Source: Saussurea involucrata | Taxonomy: Eukaryota > Streptophyta > Magnoliopsida > Asterales > Asteraceae | Reading direction: 5' to 3' | DNA length: 64,000 bases | Assembly (NCBI GenBank): GCA_033807775.1 | Contig: JAWVWS010001039.1 | Location: 248,001-312,000, forward strand | Shown: positions 14,174 through 27,210 of the stretch, piece by piece | How positions within the stretch are numbered: the stretch's first letter is position 1 | How the letters are laid out: each line of letters starts with the position of its first letter | The notes under the pieces: model-generated | What the model was told of the DNA's origin: nothing | What the model saw: the letters and a program-made list of their open reading frames with translations, nothing else | The model's database searches: none | Translations under genes and position numbers: made by a program

Positions 14174-15311
14174 TTAAGATTTGACATCTAAATTAAAAAC
14201 GTACTACTATTTCTTAGGAATCTAATCGTCTAAAATGCATATTTTTTGGATCAATGACCAATTTTATATGAATTTTACAAAAACAGTGCGCAAAACCCGT
14301 TTTAACATGACCAGTTTTGGAAATACATTATTTCGAGCCCCTTAAAGTCGCAATTAGATCTCGTTGTAAACTAGAAAGTTGTTCCAGACACAGAGAGCTT
14401 TCCATCGATATATTATACACCTCAATCAGACCAATGAGTGAGTGATTTTATACGGATTTTTCAACAAATAGAACTTTATGCTTAGATCTAAGTCCGAAAC
14501 CCGATGAACCCGACCAGATGAACCCGAAAACCGATTAGACCCAAAGTCTGAGACTCGAACTTTACTTAGGAAGGGTTTCGGGGCCTGTTTTGCCCACCCA
14601 AAACCCGATCGGGATGGGGGGTTTTCGGCCCGACCCGACCCGACCGATGCTCACCCCTAGTTTTTAGTAGAAAACAACTTTGAAAAGTTACAGCTTTCGT
14701 CCTACAAGCGTTTTGACGATTTACCCATACTTAGAGAACAAATTAAGATTTGACATCTAAATTAAAAACGCACTACTATTTCTTAGGAATCTAATCGTCT
14801 AAAATGCATATTTTTTGGATCAATGACCAATTTTATATGAATTTTACAAAAACAGTGCGCAAAACCCGTTTTAACATGACCAGTTTTGGAAATACATTAT
14901 TTCGAGCCCCTTAAAGTCGCAATTAGATCTCGTTGTAATCTAGAAAGTTGTTCTAGACACAGAGAGCTTTCCATCGATATATTATACACCTCAATCAGAC
15001 CAATGAGTGAGTGATTTTAAACGGATTTTTCAACAAACAGAACTTTATGCTTAGATCTAAGTCCGAAACCCGATGAACCCGACCCGATGAACCCGAAAAC
15101 CGATTAGACCCAAAGTCCGAAACTCGAACTTTACTTAGGAAGAGTTTCGGGGCCTGTTTTGTCCACCCAAAACCCGATCGGGATGGGGGTTTTTCGGCCC
15201 GACCCGACCCGACCGATGCTCACCCCTAGTTTTTAGTAGAAAACAACTTTGAAAAGTTACAGCTTCCGTCCTACAAGCGTATTGACGATTTACCCATACT
15301 TAGAGAACAAT

Positions 15312-15827
15312 TTAAGATTTGACATCTAAATTAAAAACGTACTACTATTTCTTAGGAATCTAATCGTCTAAAATGCATATTTTTTGGATCAATGACCAAT
15401 TTTATATGAATTTTACAAAAACAGTGCGCAAAACCCGTTTTAACATGACCAGTTTTGGAAATACATTATTTCGAGCCCCTTAAAGTCGCAATTAGATCTC
15501 GTTGTAAACTAGATAGTTGTTCTAGACACAGAGAGCTTTCCATCGATATATTATACACCTCAATCAGACCAATGAGTGAGTGATTTTATACGGATTTTTC
15601 AACAAACAGAACTTTATGATTAGACCCAAAGTCCGAAACTCGAACTTTACTTAGGAAGGGTTTCGGGGCCTGTTTTGTCCACCCAAAACCCGATCGGGAT
15701 GGGGGTTTTTCGGCCCGACCCGACCCGACCGATGCTCACCCCTAGTTTTTAGTAGAAAGCAACTTTGAAAAGTTACAGCTTTCGTCCTACAAGCGTTTTG
15801 ATGATTTACCCATACTTAGAGAACAAA
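15312..15827 (+). repeat. Truncated monomer (516 bp), 53-bp deletion allele
   Basis: The deletion junction lies at 15618/15619 (TTTATG|ATTAGACCC). The palindrome and the G-quadruplex-type block are missing. The rest of the copy is near consensus, with one private change near its start (AATTTAAG). Confidence 0.9.
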
Positions 15828-16396
15828 TTAAGATTTGACATCTAAATTAAAAACGTACTACTATTTCTTAGGAATCTAATCGTCTAAAATGCATATTTTT
15901 TGGATCAATGACCAATTTTATATGAATTTTACAAAAACAGTGCGCAAAACCCGTTTTAACATGACCAGTTTTGGAAATACATTATTTCGAGCCCCTTAAA
16001 GTCGCAATTAGATCTCGTTGTAAACTAGAAAGTTGTTCTAGACACAGAGAGCTTTCCATCGATATATTATACACCTCAATCAGACCAATGAGTGAGTGAT
16101 TTTATACGGATTTTTCAACAAACAGAACTTTATGCTTAGATCTAAGTTCGAAACCCGATGAACCCGACCCGATGAACCCGAAAACCGATTAGACCCAAAG
16201 TCCGAAACTCGAACTTTACTTAGGAAGGGTTTCGGGGCCTGTTTTGTCCACCCAAAACCCGATCGGGATGGGGGTTTTTCGGCCCGACCCGACCCGACCG
16301 ATGCTCACCCCTAGTTTTTAGTAGAAAACAACTTTGAAAAGTTACAGCTTCCGTCCTACAAGCGTTTTGACGATTTACCCATACTTAGAGAACAAA

Positions 16397-16912
16397 TTAA
16401 GATTTGACATCTAAATTTAAAACGTACTACTATTTCTTAGGAATCTAATCATCTAAAATGCATATTTTTTGGATCAATGACCAATTTTATATGAATTTTA
16501 CAAAAACAGTGCGCAAAACCCGTTTTAACATGACCAGTTTTGGAAATACATTATTTCGAGCCCCTTAAAGTCGCAATTAGATCTCGTTGTAAACTAGAAA
16601 GTTGTTCTAGACACAGAGAGCTTTCCATCGATATATTATACACCTCAATCAGACCAATGAGTGAGTGATTTTATACGGATTTTTCAACAAACAGAACTTT
16701 ATGATTAGACCCAAAGTCCGAAACTCTAACTTTACTTAGGAAGGGTTTCGGGGCCTGTTTTGTCCACCCAAAACCCGATCGGGATGGGGGTTTTTCGGCC
16801 TGACCCGACCCGACCGATGCTCACCCCTAGTTTTTAGTAGAAAACAACTTTGAAAAGTTACAGCTTTCGTCCTACAAGCGTTTTGACGATTTACCCATAC
16901 TTAGAGAACAAA
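16397..16912 (+). repeat. Truncated monomer (516 bp), 53-bp deletion allele, second nearby copy
   Basis: The deletion junction is at 16703/16704 and is identical to the other two deleted copies. It lies two monomers after the copy at 15312, which suggests that a dimer duplication spread the allele locally. Private marks are AATCATCTAAAATG and CTCTAACTTT. Confidence 0.9.
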
Positions 16913-18050
16913 TTAAGATTTGACATCTAAATTAAAAACGTACTACTATTTCTTAGGAATCTAATCGTCTAAAATGCATATTTTTTGGATCAATGACCAA
17001 TTTTATATGAATTTTACAAAAACAGTGCGCAAAACCCGTTTTAACATGACTAGTTTTGGAAATACATTATTTCGAGCCCCTTAAAGTCGCAATTAGATCT
17101 CGTTGTAAACTAGAAAGTTGTTCTAGACACAGAGAGCTTTCCATCAATATATTATACACCTCAATCAGACCAATGAGTGAGTGATTTTATACGGATTTTT
17201 CAACAAACAGAACTTTATGCTTAGATCTAAGTCCGAAACCCGATGAACCCGACCCGGTGAACCCGAAAACCGATTAGACCCAAAGTCCGAAACTCGAACT
17301 TTACTTAGGAAGGGTTTCGGGGCCTGTTTTGTCCACCCAAAACCCGATCGGGATGGGGGTTTTTCGGCCCGACCCGACCCGACCGATGCTCACCCCTAGT
17401 TTTTTGTAGAAAACAACTTTGAAAAGTTACAGCTTTCATCCTACAAGCGTTTTGACGATTTACCCATACTTAGAGAACAAATTAAGATTTGACATCTAAA
17501 TTAAAAACGTACTACTATTTCTTAGGAATCTAATCGTCTAAAATGCATATTTTTTGGATCAATGACCAATTTTATATGAATTTTACAAAAACAGTGCGCA
17601 AAACCCGTTTTAACATGACCAGTTTTGGAAATACATTATTTCGAGCCCCTTAAAGTCGAAATTAGATCTCGTTGTAAACTAGAAAGTTGTTCTAGACACA
17701 GAGAGCTTTCCATCGATATATTATACACCTCAATCAGACCAATGAGTGAGTGATTTTATACGGATTTTTCAACCAACAGAACTTTATGCTTAGATCTAAG
17801 TCCGAAACCCGATGAACCCGACCCGATGAACCCGAAAACCGATTAGACCCAAAGTCCGAAACTCGAACTTTACTTAGGAAGGGTTTCGGGGCCTGTTTTT
17901 TCCACCCAAAACCCGATCGGGATGGGGGTTTTTCGGCCCGACCCGACCCGACCGATGCTCACCCCTAGTTTTTAGTAGAAAACAACTTTGAAAAGTTACA
18001 GCTTCCGTCCTACAAGCGTTTTGACGATTTACCCATACTTAGAGAACAAA

Positions 18051-20909
18051 TTAAGATTTGACATCTAAATTAAAAACGTACTACTATTTCTTAGGAATCT
18101 AATCGTCTAAAATGCATATTTTTTGGATCAATGACCAATTTTATATGAATTTTACAAAAACAGTGCGCAAAACCCGTTTTAACATGACCAGTTTTGGAAA
18201 TACATTATTTCGAGCCCCTTAAAGTCGCAATTAGATCTCGTTGTAAACTAGAAAGTTGTTCTAGACACAGAGAGCTTTCCATCGATATATTATACACCTC
18301 AATCAGACCAATGAGTGAGTGATTTTATACGGATTTTTCAACAAACAGAACTTTATGCTTATATCTAAGTCCGAAACCCGATGAACCCGACCCGATGAAC
18401 CCAAAAACCGATTAGACCCAAAGTCCGAAACTCGAACTTTACTTTGAAAGGGTTTCGGCGCCTGTTTTGTCCACCCAAAACCCGATCAGGATGGGGGTTT
18501 TTCGGACCGACCCGACCCGACCGATGCTCACCCCTAGTTTTTAGTAGAAAACAACTTTGAAAAGTTACAGCTTTCGTCCTACAAGCGTTTTGACGATTTA
18601 CCCATACTTAGAGAACAAATTAAGATTTGACATCTAAATTTAAAACGTACTACTATTTCTTAGGAATCTAATCGTCTAAAATGCATATTTTTTGGATCAA
18701 TGACCAATTTTATATGAATTTTACAAAAACAGTGCGCAAAACCCGTTTTAACATGACCAGTTTTGGAAATACATTATTTCGAGCCCCTTAAAGTCGCAAT
18801 TAGATCTCGTTGAAAACTAGAAAGTTGTTCTAGACACAGAGAGCTTTCCATCGAGATATTATACACCTCAATCAGACCAATGAGTGAGTGATTTTATACG
18901 GATTTTTCAACAAACAGAACTTTATGCTTAGATCTAAGTTCGAAACCCGATGAACCCGACCCGATGAACCCGAAAACCGATTAGACCCAAAGTCCGAAAC
19001 TCGAACTTTACTTAGGAAGGGTTTCGGGGCCTGTTTTGTCCACCCAAAACCCGATCAGGATGGGGGTTTTTCGGCCCGACCCGACCCGACCGATGCTCAC
19101 CCCTAGTTTTTAGTAGAAAACAACTTTGAAAAGTTACAGCTTCCGTCCTACAAGCGTTTTGACGATTTACCCATACTTAGAGAACAAATTAAGATTTGAC
19201 ATCTAAATTAAAAACGTACTACTATTTTTTAGGAATCTAATCGTCTAAAATGCATATTTTTTGGATCAATGACCAATTTTATATGAATTTTACAAAAACA
19301 GTGCGCAAAACCCGTTTTAACATGACCAGTTTTGGAAATACATTATTTCGAGCCCCTTAAAGTCGCAATTAGATCTCGTTGTAATCTAGAAAGTTGTTCT
19401 AGACACAGAGAGCTTTCCATCGATATATTATACACCTCAATCAGACCAATGAGTGAGTGATTTTATACGGATTTTTCAACAAACAGAACTTTATGCTTAG
19501 ATCTAAGTCCGAAACCCGATGAACCCGACCCGATGAACCCGAAAACCGATTAGACCCAAAGTCCGAAATTCGAACTTTACTTAGGAAGGGTTTCGGGGCC
19601 TGTTTTGTCCACCCAAAACCCGATCGGGATGGGGGTTTTTCGGCCCGACCCGACCCGACCGATGCTCACCCCTAGTTTTTAGTAGAAAACAACTTTGAAA
19701 AGTTACAGCTTCCGTCCTACAAGCGTTTTGACGATTTACCCATACTTAGAGAACAAATTAAGATTTGACATCTAAATTAAAAACGTACTACTATTTCTTA
19801 GGAATCTAATCGTCTAAAATGCATATTTTTTGGATCAATGACCAATTTTATATGAATTTTACAAAAACAGTGCGCAAAACCCGTTTTAACATGACCAGTT
19901 TTGGAAATACATTATTTCGAGCCCCTTAAAGTCGCAATTAGATCTCGTTGTAAACTAGAAAGTTGTTCCAGACACAGAGAGCTTTCCATCGATATATTAT
20001 ACACCTCAATTAGACCAATGAGTGAGTGATTTTATACGGATTTTTCAACAAACAGAACTTTATGCTTAGATCTAAGTCCGAAACCCGATGAACCCGACCC
20101 GATGAACCCGAAAACCGATTAGACCCAAAGTATGAAACTCGAACTTTACTTAGGAAGGGTTTCGGGGCCTGTTTTGTCCACCCAAAACCCGATCGGGATG
20201 GGGGGTTTTCGGCCCGACCCGACCCGACCGATGCTCACCCCTAGTTTTTAGTAGAAAACAACTTTGAAAAGTTACAGCTTTCGTCCTACAAGCGTTTTGA
20301 CGATTTACCCATACTTAGAGAACAAATTAAGATTTGACATCTAAATTAAAAACGTACTACTATTTCTTAGGAATCTAATCGTCTAAAATGCATATTTTTT
20401 GGATCAATGACCAATTTTATATGAATTTTACAAAAACAGTGCGCAAAACCCGTTTTAACATGACCAGTTTTGGAAATACATTATTTCGAGCCCCTTAAAG
20501 TCGCAATTAGATCTCGTTGTAATCTAGAAAGTTGTTCTAGACACAGAGAGCTTTCCATCGATATATTATACACCTCAATCAGACCAATGAGTGAGTGATT
20601 TTATACGGATTTTTCAACAAACAGAACTTTATGCTTAGATCTAAGTCCGAAACCCGATGAACCCGACCCGATGAACCCGACCCGATGAACCCGAAAACCG
20701 ATTAGACCCAAAGTCCGAAATTCGAACTTTACTTAGGAAGGGTTTCGGGGCCTGTTTTGTCCACCCAAAACCCGATCGGGATGGGGGGTTTTCGGCCCGA
20801 CCCGACCCGACCGATGCTCACCCCTAGTTTTTAGTAGAAAACAACTTTGAAAAGTTACAGCTTTCGTCCTACAAGCGTTTTGACGATTTACCCATACTTA
20901 GAGAACAAA
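18051..20909 (+). repeat. Copies 33-37: left copy of a displaced multi-monomer block
   Basis: Starts are 18051, 18620, 19189, 19758, 20327. Marks in order: CTTTGAAAGG with CGGCGCCTG (33); GTTGAAAACTAG, ATCGAGATATT and GTTCGAAACC (34); GTAATCTAG (35); GTTCCAGAC, CAATTAGACC and AGTATGAAACTC (36); a third GATGAACCC unit, 583 bp (37). The same order reappears at 25504-27793 without an equivalent of copy 35. Thus one monomer was lost or gained between the two blocks. Confidence 0.85.
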
Positions 20910-22047
20910 TTAAGATTTGACATCTAAATTAAAAACGTACTACTATTTCTTAGGAATCTAATCGTCTAAAATGCATATTTTTTGGATCAATGACCAATTT
21001 TATATGAATTTTACAAAAACAGTGCGCAAAACCCGTTTTAACATGACCAGTTTTGGAAATACATTATTTCGAGCCCCTTAAAGTCGCAATTAGATCTCGT
21101 TGTAAACTAGAAAGTTGTTCTAGACACAGAGAGCTTTCCATCGATATATTATACACCTCAATCAGACCAATGAGTGAGTGATTTTATACGGATTTTTCAA
21201 CAAACATAACTTTATGCTTAGATCTAAGTCCGAAACCCGATGAACCCGACCCGATGAACCCGAAAACCGATTAGACCCAAAGTCTGAAACTCAAACTTTA
21301 CTTAGGAAGGATTTCGGGGCCTGTTTTGTCGACCCAAAACCCGATCGGGATGGGGGTTTTTCTGCCCGACCCGACCCGACCGATGCTCACCCCTAGTTTT
21401 TAGTAGAAAACAACTTTGAAAAGTTACAGCTTCCGTCCTACAAGCGTTTTGACGATTTACCCATACTTAGAGAACAAATTAAGATTTGACATCTAAATTA
21501 AAAACGTACTACTATTTCTTAGGAATCTAATCGTCTAAAATGCATATTTTTTGGATCAATGACCAATTTTATATGAATTTTACAAAAACAGTGCGCAAAA
21601 CCCGTTTTAACATGACCAGTTTTGGAAATACATTATTTCGAGCCCCTTAAAGTCGCAATTAGATCTCGTTGTAAACTAGAAAGTTGTTCTAGACACAGAG
21701 AGCTTTACATCGATATATTATACACCTCAATCAGACCAATGAGTGAGTGATTTTATACGGAGTTTTCAACAAACAGAACTTTATGCTTATATCTAAGTCC
21801 GAAACCCGATGAACCCGACCCGATGAACCCGAAAACCGATTAGACCCAAAGTCCGAAACTCGAACTTTACTTTGAAAGGGTTTCGGCGCCTGTTTTGTCC
21901 ACCCAAAACCCGATCGGGATGGGGGGTTTTCGGCCCGACCCGACCCGACCGATGCTCACCCCTAGTTTTTAGTAGAAAACAACTTTGAAAAGTTACAGCT
22001 TTCGTCCTACAAGCGTTTTGACGATTTACCCATACTTAGAGAACAAA
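20910..22047 (+). repeat. Dimer block (copies 38-39), duplicated at 24935-26072
   Basis: Copy 38 has CATAACTTT, AGTCTGAAACTCAAAC, GGATTTCGG, TTGTCGACCC and TTCTGCCCG. Copy 39 has CTTTACATCG, CTTATATCTAAG and TTTGAAAGG. The pair at 24935 and 25504 carries every one of these marks, 4025 bp downstream. The first left-hand copy is followed by 583-bp monomers, the second by the copy-34-type monomer, so the neighbourhoods differ. Confidence 0.88.
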
Positions 22048-24934
22048 TTAAGATTTGACATCTAAATTAAAAACGTACTACTATTTCTTAGGAATCTAAT
22101 CGTCTAAAATGCATATTTTTTGGATCAATGACCAATTTTATATGAATTTTACAAAAACAGTGCGCAAAACCCGTTTTAACATGACCAGTTTTGGAAATAC
22201 ATTATTTCGAGCCCCTTAAAGTCGCAATTAGATCTCGTTGTAATCTAGAAAGTTGTTCTAGACACAGAGAGCTTTCCATCGATATATTATACACCTCAAT
22301 CAGACCAATGAGTGAGTGATTTTATACGGATTTTTCAACAAACAGAACTTTATGCTTAGATCTAAGTCCGAAACCCGATGAACCCGACCCGATGAACCCG
22401 ACCCGATGAACCCGAAAACGGATTAGACCCAAAGTCCGAAATTCGAACTTTACTTAGGAAGGGTTTCGGGGCCTGTTTTGTCCACCCAAAACCCGATCGG
22501 GATGGGGGGTTTTCGGCCCGACCCGACCCGACCGATGCTCACCCCTAGTTTTTAGTAGAAAACAACTTTGAAAAGTTACAGCTTTCGTCCTACAAGCGTT
22601 TTGACGATTTACCCATACTTAGAGAACAAATTAAGATTTGACATCTAAATTAAAAACGTACTACTATTTCTTAGGAATCTAATCGTCTAAAATGCATATT
22701 TTTTGGATCAATGACCAATTTTATATGAATTTTACAAAAACAGTGCGCAAAACCCGTTTTAACATGACCAGTTTTGGAAATACATTATTTCGAGCCCCTT
22801 AAAGTCGCAATTAGATCTCGTTGTAATCTAGAAAGTTGTTCTAGACACAGAGAGCTTTCCATCGATATATTATACACCTCAATCAGACCAATGAGTGAGT
22901 GATTTTATACGGATTTTTCAACAAACAGAACTTTATGCTTAGATCTAAGTCCGAAACCCGATGAACCCGACCCGATGAACCCGACCCGATGAACCCGAAA
23001 ACCGATTAGACCCAAAGTCCGAAATTCGAACTTTACTTAGGAAGGGTTTCGGGGCCTGTTTTGTCCACCCAAAACCCGATCGGGATGGGGGGTTTTCGGC
23101 CCGACCCGACCCGACCGATGCTCACCCCTAGTTTTTAGTAGAAAACAACTTTGAAAAGTTACAGCTTTCGTCCTACAAGCGTTTTGACGATTTACCCATA
23201 CTTAGAGAACAAATTAAGATTTGACATCTAAATTAAAAACGTACTACTATTTCTTAGGAATCTAATCGTCTAAAATGCATATTTTTTGGATCAATGACCA
23301 ATTTTATATGAATTTTACAAAAACAGTGCGCAAAACCCGTTTTAACATGACCAGTTTTGGAAATACATTATTTCGAGCCCCTTAAAGTCGCAATTAGATC
23401 TCGTTGTAAACTAGAAAGTTGTTCTAGACACAGAGAGCTTTCCATCAATATATTATACACCTCAATCAGACCAATGAGTGAGTGATTTTATACGGATTTT
23501 TCAACAAACATAACTTTATGCTTAGATCTAAGTCCGAAACCCGATGAACCCGACCCGATGAACCCGAAAACCGATTAGACCCAAAGTCCGAAACTCGAAC
23601 TTTACTTAGGAAGGGTTTCGGGGCCTGTTTTGTCCACCCAAAACCCGATCGGGATGGGGGTTTTTCGGCCCGACCCGACCCGACCGATGCTCACCCCTAG
23701 TTTTTAGTAGAAAACAACTTTGAAAAGTTACAGCTTTCATCCTACAAGCGTTTTGACGATTTACCCATACTTAGAGAACAAATTAAGATTTGACATCTAA
23801 ATTAAAAACGTACTACTATTTCTTAGGAATCTAATCGTCTAAAATGCATATTTTTTGGATCAATGACCAATTTTATATGAATTTTACAAAAACAGTGCGC
23901 AAAACCCGTTTTAACATGACCAGTTTTGGAAATACATTATTTCGAGCCCCTTAAAGTCGCAATTAGATCTCGTTGTAATCTAGAAAGTTGTTCTAGACAC
24001 AGAGAGCTTTCCATCGATATATTATACACCTCAATCAGACCAATGAGTGAGTGATTTTATACGGATTTTTCAACAAACAGAACTTTATGCTTAGATCTAA
24101 GTCCGAAACCCGATGAACCCGACCCGATGAACCCGACCCGATGAACCCGAAAACCGATTAGACCCAAAGTCCGAAATTCGAACTTTACTTAGGAAGGGTT
24201 TCGGGGCCTGTTTTGTCCACCCAAAACCCGATCGGGATGGGGGGTTTTCGGCCCGACCCGACCCGACCGATGCTCACCCCTAGTTTTTAGTAGAAAACAA
24301 CTTTGAAAAGTTACAGCTTTCGTCCTACAAGCGTTTTGACGATTTACCCATACTTAGAGAACAAATTAAGATTTGACATCTAAATTAAAAACGTACTACT
24401 ATTTCTTAGGAATCTAATCGTCTAAAATGCATATTTTTTGGATCAATGACCAATTTTATATGAATTTTACAAAAACAGTGCGCAAAACCCGTTTTAACAT
24501 GACCAGTTTTGGAAATACATTATTTCGAGCCCCTTAAAGTCGCAATTAGATCTCGTTGTAAACTAGAAAGTTGTTCTAGACACAGAGAGCTTTCCATCAA
24601 TATATAATACACCTCAATCAGACCAATGAGTGAGTGATTTTATACGGATTTTTCAACAAACATAACTTTATGCTTAGATCTAAGTCCGAAACCCGATGAA
24701 CCCGACCCGATGAACCCGAAAACCGATTAGACCCAAAGTCCGAAACTCGAACTTTACTTAGGAAGGGTTTCGGGGCCTGTTTTGTCCACCCAAAACCCGA
24801 TCGGGATGGGGGTTTTTCGGCCCGACCCGACCCGACCGATGCTCACCCCTAGTTTTTAGTAGAAAACAACTTTGAAAAGTTACAGCTTTCATCCTACAAG
24901 CGTTTTGACGATTTACCCATACTTAGAGAACAAA
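22048..24934 (+). repeat. Copies 40-44: 583-bp monomers and an 1152-bp tandem dimer
   Basis: Starts are 22048, 22631, 23214, 23783, 24366. Copies 40, 41 and 43 are 583 bp, with three GATGAACCC units and GAAATTCGAAC. Copies 42 and 44 are 569 bp and share CATCAATATA, CATAACTTT and CTTTCATCC. The order 41-42 and 43-44 is a tandem dimer with an exact spacing of 1152 bp (583 + 569). Few differences between the two dimers were noticed, for example ATATAATAC in copy 44, suggesting a recent duplication. Confidence 0.9.
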
Positions 24935-27210
24935 TTATGATTTGACATCTAAATTTAAAACGTACTACTATTTCTTAGGAATCTAATCGTCTAAAATGCA
25001 TATTTTTTGGATCAATGACCAATTTTATATGAATTTTACAAAAACAGTGCGCAAAACCCATTTTAACATGACCAGTTTTGGAAATACATTATTTAGAGCC
25101 CCTTAAAGTCGCAATTAGATCTCGTTGTAAACTAGAAAGTTGTTCTAGACACAGAGAGCTTTCCATCGATATATTATACACCTCAATCAGACCAATGAGT
25201 GAGTGATTTTATACGGATTTTTCAACAAACATAACTTTATGCTTAGATCTAAGTCCGAAACCCGATGAACCCGACCCGATGAACCCGAAAACCGATTAGA
25301 CCCAAAGTCTGAAACTCAAACTTTACTTAGGAAGGATTTCGGGGCCTGTTTTGTCGACCCAAAACCCGATCGGGATGGGGGTTTTTCTGCCCGACCCGAC
25401 CCGACCGATGCTCACCCCTAGTTTTTAGTAGAAAACAACTTTGAAAAGTTACAGCTTCCGTCCTACAAGCGTTTTGACGATTTACCCATACTTAGAGAAC
25501 AAATTAAGATTTGACATCTAAATTAAAAACGTACTACTATTTCTTAGGAATCTAATCGTCTAAAATGCATATTTTTTGGATCAATGACCAATTTTATATG
25601 AATTTTACAAAAACAGTGCGCAAAACCCGTTTTAACATGACCAGTTTTGGAAATACATTATTTCGAGCCCCTTAAAGTCGCAATTAGATCTCGTTGTAAA
25701 CTAGAAAGTTGTTCTAGACACAGAGAGCTTTACATCGATATATTATACACCTCAATCAGACCAATGAGTGAGTGATTTTATACGGATTTTTCAACAAACA
25801 GAACTTTATGCTTATATCTAAGTCCGAAACCCGATGAACCCGACCCGATGAACCCGAAAACCGATTAGACCCAAAGTCCGAAACTCGAACTTTACTTTGA
25901 AAGGGTTTCGGCGCCTGTTTTGTCCACCCAAAACCCGATCGGGATGGGGGGTTTTCGGACCGACCCGACCCGACCGATGCTCACCCCTAGTTTTTAGTAG
26001 AAAACAACTTTGAAAAGTTACAGCTTTCGTCCTACAAGCGTTTTGACGATTTACCCATACTTAGAGAACAAATTAAGATTTGACATTTAAATTTAAAACG
26101 TACTACTATTTCTTAGGAATCTAATCGTCTAAAATGCATATTTTTTGGATCAATGACCAATTTTATATGAATTTTACAAAAACAGTGCGCAAAACCCGTT
26201 TTAACATGACCAGTTTTGGAAATACATTATTTCGAGCCCCTTAAAGTCGCAATTAGATCTCGTTGAAAACTAGAAAGTTGTTCTAGACACAGAGAGCTTT
26301 CCATCGAGATATTATACACCTCAATCAGACCAATGAGTGAGTGATTTTATACGGATTTTTCAACAAACAGAACTTTATGCTTAGATTTAAGTTCGAAACC
26401 CAATGAACCCGACCCGATGAACCCGAAAACCGATTAGACCCAAAGTCCGAAACTCGAACTTTACTTAGGAAGGGTTTCGGGGCCTGTTTTGTCCACCCAA
26501 AACCCGATCGGGATGGGGGTTTTTCGGCCCGACCCGACCCGACCGATGCTCACCCCTAGTTTTTAGTAGAAAACAACTTTGAAAAGTTACAACTTCCGTC
26601 CTACAAGCGTTTTGACGATTTACCCATACTTAGAGAACAAATTAAGATTTGACATCTAAATTAAAAACGTACTACTATTTCTTAGGAATCTAATCGTCTA
26701 AAATGCATATTTTTTGGATCAATGACCAATTTTATATGAATTTTACAAAAACAGTGCGCAAAACCCGTTTTAACATGACCAGTTTTGGAAATACATTATT
26801 TCGAGTCCCTTAAAGTCGCAATTAGATCTCGTTGTAAACTAGAAAGTTGTTCCAGACACAGAGAGCTTTCCATCGATATATTATACACCTCAATTAGACC
26901 AATGAGTGAGTGATTTTATACGGATTTTTCAACAAACAGAACTTTATGCTTAGATCTAAGTCCGAAACCCGATGAACCCGACCCGATGAACCCGAAAACC
27001 GATTAGACCCAAAGTATGAAACTCGAACTTTACTTAGGAAGGGTTTCGGGGCCTGTTTTGTCGACCCAAAACCCGATCGGGATGGGGGGTTTTCGGCCCG
27101 ACCCGACCCGACCGATGCTCACCCCTAGTTTTTAGTAGAAAACAACTTTGAAAAGTTACAGCTTTCGTCCTACAAGCGTTTTGACGATTTACCCATACTT
27201 AGAGAACAAA
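24935..27210 (+). repeat. Copies 45-48: right copy of the displaced block
   Basis: Starts are 24935, 25504, 26073, 26642. Copies 45-46 match 38-39. Copies 46-47-48 match 33-34-36, and copy 49 at 27211 matches the 583-bp copy 37. Copy 45 has a substitution in the phase motif (AATTATGATTTG) and a left half unlike copy 38 (CCCATTTT, TTTAGAGCC), so the shared part begins inside the monomer. This segment joins two separately duplicated blocks. Confidence 0.85.

Larger units (their letters stand above)
14174..18050 (+). repeat. Copies 26-32: segment containing two 53-bp-deleted monomers
   Basis: Starts are 14174, 14743, 15312, 15828, 16397, 16913, 17482. Copies 28 and 30 are 516 bp; the intervening copy 29 is full length and carries GTTCGAAACC. 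The order GCGTATTGACG copy then deleted copy repeats the arrangement at 3986-5069, about 10.76 kb (19 monomers) to the left, so a dimer seems to have been moved or copied at a distance. Copy 31 carries CATCAATATA and CTTTCATCC, reappearing in the copies at 23214 and 24366. Confidence 0.85.
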
